Of a DNA stretch of 64,000 bases, positions 22,633-29,629 are shown one piece after another. The notes below the pieces were generated by a model, which was not told the DNA's origin, made no database searches, and worked only from the letters and a program-made list of their open reading frames with translations. Source of the DNA: a virus; IMG/VR virus record IMGVR_UViG_3300032334_001259, positions 274,436 through 338,435 of that record. One strand, 5' to 3'. Numbering within the stretch: the stretch's first letter is position 1; every line of letters starts with the position of its first letter. Both the position numbers and the translations under genes were made by a program.

Positions 22633-23529
22633 ATGCGAATTAGTGAAATTATTGTTGAAGCACCAACTGATGTAAGTCGTCGTGGATTTCTTAAAGGATT
22701 AGCAAGCATTGCTGCATCTACTGCAATGCCACAAAATGCTGTTGCAAAAATATTAAAGGCAGTTCCTAAATCACAAATTGAAATATTAGACGATCTTTTT
22801 AAAAATGTACATCCAATTGTACTAGACACCGTAGGCAGTGAATATGGCAGGGTGGGAGTACACGGAGAACACGCTATAAGTGCTTTTACTAACTCAGAAT
22901 ATGATGCTTTACATAGATTGGTAAGACCTCTTTATAAAGAACAAGGTTTTGCAACTGAACGTGATGCAGTAAATGCATTAAAAAAAATAGCAACTATGAG
23001 CAGCAAAACTACTAATGAATATTACAAGGTATTTGAATACCTACTTGGAAGACCACTTGAAGTAAGAAAATTAGAAAACATACTGGCATCACATGGCACC
23101 AATGTAGACAGTTTTTTTGGTCAAATGATGAAGAATGAACCATTTGAAGAAGCGTTTATGCAATTATCAAATGAGGCTTATATGAATATTGGTGGCACAC
23201 GTTATTTTGAACCTATCGCAAATTTAAAACCGCTACCACCAAATTGGGCAACGGCACTTGGACAGTCAGTAAAACGATTTGCAAATAATGCAGGACAAGT
23301 AGCAAGATTTACAGGTAAAAACTATCTTGATAAAAAACTTCCTGATTTATCCCCTCAACAACTTGACCAGAGAAACGCAACTCAAGACAGGGTAGATAAA
23401 GAAAAAAAAGAACCACAAAAACCAAAAGAACTTGAAAAACCAAAAGATGATGAAAAGAAAATTACATCATATGGCGGTAGTGCAACTGGTAAGTTTGTAA
23501 AACCAATTGCTGCAAAAGTTAACGCTTAA
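22633..23529 (+). CDS. Capsid-targeted Tat-signal-like protein
   Basis: 298 residues. It begins MRISEIIVE-APTDV, a T4-type capsid-targeting leader with a prohead protease site after IVE, then SRRGFLKGLASIAAS, a twin-arginine motif with a hydrophobic stretch and AVA as a possible export cleavage. The rest is helical, then a charged, Pro/Lys-rich C-terminus (residues 250-285). If cut after Glu-9, the new N-terminus would start the Tat signal. This suggests an injected protein re-exported by host Tat. No catalytic motif recognised. Confidence 0.7.
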   Translation: MRISEIIVEAPTDVSRRGFLKGLASIAASTAMPQNAVAKILKAVPKSQIEILDDLFKNVHPIVLDTVGSEYGRVGVHGEHAISAFTNSEYDALHRLVRPLYKEQGFATERDAVNALKKIATMSSKTTNEYYKVFEYLLGRPLEVRKLENILASHGTNVDSFFGQMMKNEPFEEAFMQLSNEAYMNIGGTRYFEPIANLKPLPPNWATALGQSVKRFANNAGQVARFTGKNYLDKKLPDLSPQQLDQRNATQDRVDKEKKEPQKPKELEKPKDDEKKITSYGGSATGKFVKPIAAKVNA

Positions 23530-23537
23530 TAATATTC

Positions 23538-23545
23538 CATAAATA
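23538..23545 (+). promoter_or_regulatory. T4-like late promoter box
   Basis: CATAAATA, 5 nt (TCTGT), then ATG 23551. Confidence 0.55.
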
Positions 23546-23550
23546 TCTGT

Positions 23551-24264
23551 ATGCGTTTTACACAATTCAAACCAATAATTCTCGAAGGTGGAAATATGTT
23601 TAAGGGAACAACATCCTATGATCAGGCTGTTGTTCCACAAGTATTAAAGATAATTAATGATGCGCTAAGTGGTGCAAGACTTAAAGTTACGCCAGTTGGT
23701 AGTGGTGCAAATCCTGTCAAGGGTAAAATCAGTAACGATTTTGATGTTATGACAGATGAAGATGCTGTTAAGGCTTTCTTTAAAACCAATGATGCCAAGG
23801 AAGCACGTAAGAAATTAGCAGAATATCTTAAGAATCTTGGATTTCAAACTGCACAAAGTGGAATAATTGTGCATGTGTTGGTTCCTGTAGCCAATATGGG
23901 TGTGCAAGCTGATATTATGGTAACACCACAAGCAGATGCAATTGCCAAGTTTCATACTCATAATATTCCACAAAATAGCCCATTCAAAGGTAAGAACAAA
24001 GTTCTGACCATGGGAGCAATCGCTAAGGCCAAAGGTTATATGTTTAGCCCATGGCAAGGGTTGTTTAAACGCACACCAGATGGTAAAAAAGGTGAACTTG
24101 TAAGTAATGATATTGAAACAGTTGCTAAAGTATTACTTGGCAATTCCGCAACTGCCGCTGACTTGGGTAGTGTAGAAAGCATTCTTAAAAAACTTCCACG
24201 TGCAGATGCAGATAAACTTCTCGCAACTCTACGTGCTGATCCAAATTGGGAAGAACTTAAATGA
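23551..24264 (+). CDS. Nucleotidyltransferase-fold protein, capsid-targeted leader
   Basis: 237 residues. The N-terminus MRFTQFKPIILE-GGN fits the prohead protease site (I-L-E before G). The core has GSGANPVKGKISNDFDVM: Gly-Ser and two Asp as in the DNA polymerase beta superfamily, and VQADIMVT gives the third acidic residue. So it may transfer nucleotides to RNA or protein after injection. Stop overlaps the next start (ATGA). Confidence 0.68.
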   Translation: MRFTQFKPIILEGGNMFKGTTSYDQAVVPQVLKIINDALSGARLKVTPVGSGANPVKGKISNDFDVMTDEDAVKAFFKTNDAKEARKKLAEYLKNLGFQTAQSGIIVHVLVPVANMGVQADIMVTPQADAIAKFHTHNIPQNSPFKGKNKVLTMGAIAKAKGYMFSPWQGLFKRTPDGKKGELVSNDIETVAKVLLGNSATAADLGSVESILKKLPRADADKLLATLRADPNWEELK

Positions 24265-25613
24265 GAGCCTCGCAGTTTATTTCAGAGTCTAGAGGCATGT
24301 TTGGTCGTAAAAAGGGCGATCTGTATATAAATGACAATGGTCAAACAGCAACGTTTAATCATGCTGAAATGTTTCCAAATACTAAAACAAATGATGCTTA
24401 TAAAGATCATCCTACTGCTTTAATAGAAATAAATCGTATTGAAGCAAGAGAAGGTTCAAAAATTAGTTGGGTTAATGCTGAAAAACAAAATACCAATGCT
24501 TTTGCTATAGTTTATATGGATAGTGATGATGGCAGTAAAATGCTATGGGGTAGATGGTATAACGTTGTGCCAGCAAATGTAGATTCTACTTGGAAAAATG
24601 ATCAATTACCACAAGGTTGGGTATGGAGTAGTAAAACTGCTACAAAAGCAAAAAGTGGTATGACCCCACAAGATTTGATTAAAACTGAAAAAACATTTAA
24701 TAGTTCCGAAGAACTGCTACAAACTATTTCAAATAATGGTGCAAGTCCTGAAATTATGGAAGGATTGCAGATGGTTAGTGCAGGTTCAAAAGTTGTTGTA
24801 TTTAAAGGATTAGGTGATAAACTAACTAGTGTTCGTGATCATCTTGGTGAAATTATAACACCCCTTGCCCTCATTAGTGAAGTTATCAATGATACAAATG
24901 CAATTAATGCTAAAAAAGATATTTTAAAAACAGAATATAGTAGTTGTGCTATAAGATTTCCACAAAATAAAAATAATAATCTTGTTGATAGTGAATTTAT
25001 TGCTCCAAGTGGTGAAATTTTAGGAATAAGCACTAAAGGTAATAAAGGTGCAGATGCAAGTATTATTAATATATGGAATGCAATGAACAAACAAGAAAAT
25101 GTTTCTCTTGCAAAAAAATACAAGTATGCAGTAGACGTTGTTAGAATTATTGCAGATAACGGTCAAAAATTAGGTCCGCTTGTTCTTGGTGAACAATTAG
25201 GCATCATTGACAAATATTTAAAAGATGAAATATTACATCATATTGATAATAAAACAAATAAACCAGAAGAAATGAGTGAAAATGCTCAAAGATTGTTTAT
25301 TGCTTATAAAAGTGAAAGCGATACACCTGGTTTCAATATTGGATATGTATTATTAGCAAATTGCGCAAAAAAAGTTGCAGAAGAAATTAATAAAGATAAA
25401 AGATTTGAAGAAGCGTGTCGTGCTTTCTTAAATCAAGCAAGTATCATACAAGTTTATACTGATGCTAAAGCATCTGGCAATGATGTTCAAATTACAGGAT
25501 TTAGAAGTGTATATCCACCAAAATTTGAAGGTTCAATTAAACTTGAGGCCGGTAAAACTTATATGAGTACCGGCATCAAGGGTAAATTTGTTTTTAAAAT
25601 TGGTAAAGGTTAA
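24261..25613 (+). CDS. Unknown protein with capsid-targeting-like leader
   Basis: 450 residues beginning MRASQFISE-SRGMFG, again an I-x-E before S leader. No recognised domain. The central part (SCAIRFPQNKNNNLVDSEFI, APSGEILGISTKGNKGAD) hints at a nuclease-like beta core in which Asp/Glu and Lys follow, but this is too weak to call. It is the last gene of a three-gene head-cargo operon and convergent with the SpeD-like gene (4-nt overlap). Confidence 0.65.
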   Translation: MRASQFISESRGMFGRKKGDLYINDNGQTATFNHAEMFPNTKTNDAYKDHPTALIEINRIEAREGSKISWVNAEKQNTNAFAIVYMDSDDGSKMLWGRWYNVVPANVDSTWKNDQLPQGWVWSSKTATKAKSGMTPQDLIKTEKTFNSSEELLQTISNNGASPEIMEGLQMVSAGSKVVVFKGLGDKLTSVRDHLGEIITPLALISEVINDTNAINAKKDILKTEYSSCAIRFPQNKNNNLVDSEFIAPSGEILGISTKGNKGADASIINIWNAMNKQENVSLAKKYKYAVDVVRIIADNGQKLGPLVLGEQLGIIDKYLKDEILHHIDNKTNKPEEMSENAQRLFIAYKSESDTPGFNIGYVLLANCAKKVAEEINKDKRFEEACRAFLNQASIIQVYTDAKASGNDVQITGFRSVYPPKFEGSIKLEAGKTYMSTGIKGKFVFKIGKG

Positions 25614-25972
25614 GCATCACGACTGATGTAATGCATACGAACCTTTTGTGGTTTAAAGTATTTGTCAACAGTTTCAATTACTGTTTCATTAACAAATGGC
25701 TTGCATGAAAATACATCAATATAGAAGTTACCATCATTATCACAGAAATGTCCAGTGATGTTTGATGTCTCAATCATCTGGCAAAATGAAATACCAGCTT
25801 TATCTGCTGAATGAGTAGCAAAACGTTCAATCCATGGTTCACCAAATGCAACCATATCAATTGCTATAACCAATTCCTTGATGAAATTGTAGATGTTTTC
25901 TTTTGAACCAATAAGTTCTTTGTCACCCGCAGTGCAGTCAAGCAACAAATGATAACCCCATGTCTTGTTCAT
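25610..25972 (-). CDS. SpeD-like pyruvoyl decarboxylase
   Basis: 120 residues, the length of bacterial SpeD prozymes. IETSNITGHF lines up with the SpeD processing and catalytic segment: the Ser that becomes pyruvoyl, then T and the catalytic His, and IDVFSCK carries the catalytic Cys. The residue before the cleavage Ser is Thr instead of the usual Glu. SpeD decarboxylates SAM for spermidine; some phage SpeD relatives are reported to decarboxylate ornithine or arginine instead, so the substrate is open. Ribosome site upstream (AGAAAAGAAT region) is weak. Confidence 0.75.
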   Translation of the reverse strand: MNKTWGYHLLLDCTAGDKELIGSKENIYNFIKELVIAIDMVAFGEPWIERFATHSADKAGISFCQMIETSNITGHFCDNDGNFYIDVFSCKPFVNETVIETVDKYFKPQKVRMHYISRDA

Positions 25973-26002
25973 TCTTTTCTCCTATAAAGACAATTTAAGA
26001 AA

Positions 26003-26551
26003 TTATTTATTAGGATATCTTCCTAATTTTTCAAAACATTCAGTCAATCTTTGGATTTGATTAAGACAATCCCAAAGCGCATGATGTTTACTATTACCAG
26101 GTATAAAATGTTCTGGAACCATCTTATAAATGGTTCTTGCATCTAAAACTTGCCAGAACTTCCATGGACTTTGTAATCCAAGTTCACGATTACAATCTTC
26201 TAAAATTACATAATCAAAGCCAGCACCATTTGCCCAATAACGGTCTGTTCCACTTGCCCAACTATTCAATGCAATCATTGCATCACGAAGTGGCAATCTA
26301 TCATCAGGATGAAATGCTTCATCACGGGTTTCTTTTGCTTGTTCAGCCCACCATTGAACTGTATCATCGTTTATTTCACGATTTTGATTATCTACTTCAA
26401 CACGACAATAAAAATAGTCTAAATCTCTTGGGTCAGCAATAGTTCTGTAATCAGCATAGCGGTCAAAAGTTACGCCAGCAATGGTTAACACCGTGGCTTT
26501 TGGAGTATTACCAAGTGTTTCAATATCAATCATAATGTCACGATGTTTCAT
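26003..26551 (-). CDS. 3'-5' exonuclease, DexA/Rv2179c-like
   Basis: 182 residues. Exo I IMIDIETLG, Exo II with NGAGFDYVIL, Exo III KHHALWDCLNQ (His and Asp) form the DEDDh set. T4 DexA and mycobacterial Rv2179c share this layout and trim DNA or RNA 3' ends. A sigma70 promoter (26558-26585) ends 6 nt before the ATG, so the message is probably leaderless. Confidence 0.82.
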   Translation of the reverse strand: MKHRDIMIDIETLGNTPKATVLTIAGVTFDRYADYRTIADPRDLDYFYCRVEVDNQNREINDDTVQWWAEQAKETRDEAFHPDDRLPLRDAMIALNSWASGTDRYWANGAGFDYVILEDCNRELGLQSPWKFWQVLDARTIYKMVPEHFIPGNSKHHALWDCLNQIQRLTECFEKLGRYPNK

Positions 26552-26557
26552 AGTCCA

Positions 26558-26585
26558 AATATACCATAGTTCAGGTATTTGTCAA
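26558..26585 (-). promoter_or_regulatory. Sigma70-type early promoter
   Basis: Minus strand TTGACA (26585-26580), 16-bp spacer, TATATT (26563-26558). Drives the exonuclease, whose ATG lies only 6 nt past the -10 box. Confidence 0.7.
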
Positions 26586-26605
26586 GCTATTTTTTACATA
26601 TTTTT

Positions 26606-26613
26606 GGTAAATA
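26606..26613 (+). promoter_or_regulatory. Late-type box
   Basis: GGTAAATA upstream of the small membrane gene at 26638, which has a GGAG ribosome site. Probably drives the 26.6-29.6 kb group. Confidence 0.45.
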
Positions 26614-26637
26614 TATACAGGTATTCTTGGAGCCAAC

Positions 26638-26778
26638 ATGACCACGCAAGAGTGGCAACTTATTAGAAAGTATATGCCAAATTATTTTAGTTGTGTTTAT
26701 ACTTGGTCAGGAGTAGTTCTTGGCTCACTTGTTGGTGTGATATTATTAGAATCAATTATAAGAATGATAGGTCAATGA
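26638..26778 (+). CDS. Small membrane protein, 46 residues
   Basis: ATG frame of 46 codons after a GGAG site: MTTQEWQLIRKYMPNY, then a hydrophobic segment (VVLGSLVGVILLESIIRMI). The stop is 1 nt before the next ATG (26780). One transmembrane helix; possible partner of the adjacent holin-like protein. Confidence 0.6.
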   Translation: MTTQEWQLIRKYMPNYFSCVYTWSGVVLGSLVGVILLESIIRMIGQ

Positions 26779-26779
26779 A

Positions 26780-27058
26780 ATGGATTTTTTCAAATTAGTT
26801 GGTGAAGTTGGATTTCCTATTGCAGCCGCCTGTGCAGGCGGTTATTTTGTTTTTTTAACCTTAAAATTTATATTAGCTGGTGTTACTGGCAGTGTTAATG
26901 GTATCAAGGGTATCATTATGGCACTTGATAATCGTGTAAAAACAATGAACCACGATGTTATAAGAATTGATACACTTATGAGTAATGCTCTTGGTGTTCG
27001 TCCCGATCTTGACCGTATTGCACGTGCAGACGGTAAAAATGATGCAAGGAGAGATTAA
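26780..27058 (+). CDS. Holin-like small membrane protein (paralogue A)
   Basis: 92 residues. One membrane segment (residues 9-34, GFPIAAACAGGYFVFLTL) followed by a helical region and charged tail. The arrangement 'GFPI-A-A ... GY-xx-F', then a helix with VIRID and LD, matches the product at 28992-29363 (GFPIVAAGGVGYM), so the two are paralogues. Holin-like in shape, but unproven. Stop overlaps the next start (TAATG). Confidence 0.6.
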   Translation: MDFFKLVGEVGFPIAAACAGGYFVFLTLKFILAGVTGSVNGIKGIIMALDNRVKTMNHDVIRIDTLMSNALGVRPDLDRIARADGKNDARRD

Positions 27059-27537
27059 TGAAAAAGACAACTATATTACTTCTAACACTATTTTCTACTT
27101 CTGCATTTGCAGGTAATAATATAATGAATTTATCACCACATAATGTTTATAATTTAACACCATCAGGAGCAAATAATATAGCATTTGAAAGTGTTGCTGT
27201 TTTATCAGACCATAATAAAGTAAAAGAACACAAGCCAAATATTGATAAAGTAGCAAAAGGTAAACTAACTGGTAAAATTATTGGTAAACCAATTAATAAA
27301 TTAGAAGCCATTGATGAGTTTCCTATAGATGAACCAGGTGATGGTGTAATTATTGATGATAATGATGAAGTGGTAGTAATTACTACTGATCCTAGAGAGT
27401 GGAAAGGTATTGAAGAGGGTGGATGGGTACCAGAACTAGAACCAAGATGTGCTTGTATTGGTATTGATCATATACCTTTTGATGATCTACAACACGAATT
27501 ACCTGTTGATGACTCAAGTAATAATATAATTTATTAA
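27058..27537 (+). CDS. Secreted acidic protein
   Basis: 159 residues with a Sec signal (MKKTTILLLTLFSTSAFAG). The mature part is acidic with a low-complexity middle (DNDEVVVITTD) and a CAC pair (RCACIGID). No known family. It sits between membrane and secreted genes next to a tail-fibre-like adhesin. Confidence 0.6.
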   Translation: MKKTTILLLTLFSTSAFAGNNIMNLSPHNVYNLTPSGANNIAFESVAVLSDHNKVKEHKPNIDKVAKGKLTGKIIGKPINKLEAIDEFPIDEPGDGVIIDDNDEVVVITTDPREWKGIEEGGWVPELEPRCACIGIDHIPFDDLQHELPVDDSSNNIIY

Positions 27538-27553
27538 AGTTTCGGAGAAAAAA

Positions 27554-27790
27554 ATGAAGAAGATTATTTTAGTAGCAACAATGTTAGCATTTAGCACAAG
27601 TGCATTTGCTGCAGAAAAACCAAAAGCAAAAGCAAAAGAACCATATAAGCCAAAGACAGAATTTTCAAAGTGTGATCCTGTAAATCATCCAGAACTTTGC
27701 AAGTCAAAAGTTCATAAGAAAGCACCAAAGAAACCTAAAGTTGAAGCGTGTGATCCAAAGAAAACTCCAAAAACTTGTAAAAAGAAATAA
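27554..27790 (+). CDS. Secreted lysine-rich protein
   Basis: 78 residues: signal peptide ending AFAA, then Lys/Pro-rich, with four Cys in CDP/C-K patterns (KCDPVNHPELCK and ACDPKKTPKTCK), a duplicated CDP-x-x-x-P-x-x-C unit that could form disulfides or bind metal. Ribosome site CGGAGAAAA. A basic periplasmic protein might bind LPS or DNA; function unknown. Confidence 0.6.
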   Translation: MKKIILVATMLAFSTSAFAAEKPKAKAKEPYKPKTEFSKCDPVNHPELCKSKVHKKAPKKPKVEACDPKKTPKTCKKK

Positions 27791-27828
27791 TTAACTATTT
27801 GTTAAGTATTTGGTGGTAGAATAATGAA

Positions 27829-27996
27829 GTGGAAAATAAACAGTATCCTTACCTGATTCAAGAATACCGTGGTTTCAACGGTAATAGGTATTTTTCTGTT
27901 TATTGTGGTGGTAGATTAGTAGCAAGATTAAGAACAAAACGGGCAGCAGAAGAATATATAATTTTAAACGAAAAGTATAAAAATGAAAATGGATAA
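27829..27996 (+). CDS. Small basic protein, 55 residues
   Basis: GTG frame VENKQYPYLIQEYRGF to NEKYKNENG, basic and beta/helix-like (RYFSVYCGGRLVARLRTKRAA). The start codon is uncertain; no strong ribosome site. It fills the space between the lysine-rich gene and the fibrinogen-like gene. Confidence 0.5.
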   Translation: MENKQYPYLIQEYRGFNGNRYFSVYCGGRLVARLRTKRAAEEYIILNEKYKNENG

Positions 27997-28005
27997 GGAT
28001 TTGAT

Positions 28006-28989
28006 ATGCCCTTTTATGTATGGAACGGAACAGAGTTTACTAAAGATATCAAGTGGGTACCGAGTCAAGATGGTTCAGTGTTTCAAGCCGTTCCTCATGG
28101 TGACTATCAGAATATAGAGGAAGAAATTGTGAATCAGGAAACTATATTAAACTATTATGAAACACTGAATATAAGTGAACGTTCGGCGTTGATTGCAGCA
28201 CTACGCACAGATGAAGTGGCTATATTAGCACGTGAACGTGCTGAACTTATAGCACGTAATCTAGCACTTGGTGTACCTAATGGCAAGACTAGAGAAGAAT
28301 ATAGCACCAGTGCTTGGCAAATAAAACAAGACTATCCAGACAGCGAAGATGGTGTATACTGGATTCGTAATGATAACTTTAACAACGGCAACCCAGTACA
28401 AGTCTATTGCGATATGACTACATTAGGTGGTGGTTGGACATTGGTTGTTCAAAATACTTATTGTAATTGGACAGAAGAACAAGTGTTTAGTCGCAACGCT
28501 ACTACTTGTCCTACTCAACTAGCCACCTATGAAAATAGATCTAGTGAACAGAATTACAGTATTCTATCTTGGGCAGACAAGATCAAACGTGCAGAGTCAG
28601 GATTTGATTTTATGATTTGTGCTCGTGAACATGGATCAGCTGGTGGTGCATGGACTGCTAACGAATCATATTCATTTGTGCAAACTCTTGAAGAAGGTAG
28701 TTTGGGCGATCCAGATTTAGGAACAGCAGGTTGGCGTAAGAACATTACAGAATTGGCACGTTGGGGCTACAATGGTAACACATGGAACTATACGTCAGAA
28801 GCCATGGAAGCACGTATGCCTTGGGTAGGTATTGGTATTAACTATGGTTGGCTAACTACAGATGGATTCCGTGGCGGATGGTGGGGCACAATAATCAGCA
28901 ATCCCAATGGTGGGTTTGATCCAGCACCTTGGTTAAGCAATCTCCAAGACTGTGGAAGTCCAGGTGTCATCTGGTATTGGGTAAGGTAA
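28006..28989 (+). CDS. Tail-fibre-like protein with fibrinogen-like C-terminal domain
   Basis: 327 residues. The first 95 residues are a tail-protein-like stretch (FYVWNGTEFTKDIKWVPSQD). From residue 105 the pattern DGVYWIRN, VQVYCDMTTLGGGWTLV is the start of a fibrinogen-related (FReD) domain, followed by Cys/Trp-rich sequence to the C-terminus. Such domains bind sugars or acetylated groups in animals and some bacteria; in a phage it would be a receptor-binding tip. Start ATG 28006 after GGATAAGGAT. Confidence 0.75.
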   Translation: MPFYVWNGTEFTKDIKWVPSQDGSVFQAVPHGDYQNIEEEIVNQETILNYYETLNISERSALIAALRTDEVAILARERAELIARNLALGVPNGKTREEYSTSAWQIKQDYPDSEDGVYWIRNDNFNNGNPVQVYCDMTTLGGGWTLVVQNTYCNWTEEQVFSRNATTCPTQLATYENRSSEQNYSILSWADKIKRAESGFDFMICAREHGSAGGAWTANESYSFVQTLEEGSLGDPDLGTAGWRKNITELARWGYNGNTWNYTSEAMEARMPWVGIGINYGWLTTDGFRGGWWGTIISNPNGGFDPAPWLSNLQDCGSPGVIWYWVR

Positions 28990-28991
28990 GA

Positions 28992-29363
28992 ATGGAAATG
29001 GATTTAGTAGCAAACATCAACAAATATGGGTTTCCTATTGTAGCAGCAGGTGGAGTAGGTTATATGATCTACTTCGTATGGAAATGGGCAACCACAGAAG
29101 TTAAACCTGTATTAAGTGAAGCAAACACAGTTCTTATTGCACTTATAGATCGTATCCGTATGCTTGACAATGACTTAATACGCCTAAATCAAAAACTTAA
29201 TATTGTCCTCATGTTACGTGGCAAAGAGATTGAAAGTCAACGTCATCTTGATGATGCAAAAGCCGCAGTAGCTGCACAACAAGTAGAGTTGGAAGCAGAA
29301 AAAACTCTTAAAGAAGCTGCTGACAAGTTAAGTGAAGCAAATCAACAAAAGGATAAAAAATAA
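28992..29363 (+). CDS. Holin-like small membrane protein (paralogue B)
   Basis: 123 residues starting MEMDLVANINKYGFPIV, start at 28992 two nt after the adhesin stop. A membrane segment (GFPIVAAGGVGYMIYFVW) then a coiled, charged tail (AAVAAQQVELEAEKTLKEAA). Paralogue of the gene at 26780. Stop overlaps the next ATG. Confidence 0.62.
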   Translation: MEMDLVANINKYGFPIVAAGGVGYMIYFVWKWATTEVKPVLSEANTVLIALIDRIRMLDNDLIRLNQKLNIVLMLRGKEIESQRHLDDAKAAVAAQQVELEAEKTLKEAADKLSEANQQKDKK

Positions 29364-29629
29364 TGGCTATAGATGCAATACAAAAACAAGATTTAACAGA
29401 AGCACGTAATCGTGAAGTAGAACTACTTAAAAGTGGTGATAAAACAGCAAGTCACTTCTTATATTGGTATGCTTGGTTTTGGGCTGTAACCAGTGCGGCA
29501 TACTTCTTTACAGTTACTCTTGTTCCAATTACTGATAATGGTCAGCACTTTGCAGATATTATTCTTGGATTCTTGCTTGGAACAGCAGTAGCAACTATAA
29601 TTGGTTACTTCTACGGTAGTAGTAAGTAA
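29363..29629 (+). CDS. Probable holin with two membrane segments
   Basis: 88 residues. Two transmembrane helices (about residues 32-52, WYAWFWAVTSAAYFFTVTL, and 65-83, ADIILGFLLGTAVATIIGYF) with a short loop and a charged N-terminus of 30 residues: class II holin shape. It follows two holin-like genes and closes the plus-strand group. The endolysin (15587) is 13 kb away, as is usual for large phages. Confidence 0.6.
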   Translation: MAIDAIQKQDLTEARNREVELLKSGDKTASHFLYWYAWFWAVTSAAYFFTVTLVPITDNGQHFADIILGFLLGTAVATIIGYFYGSSK

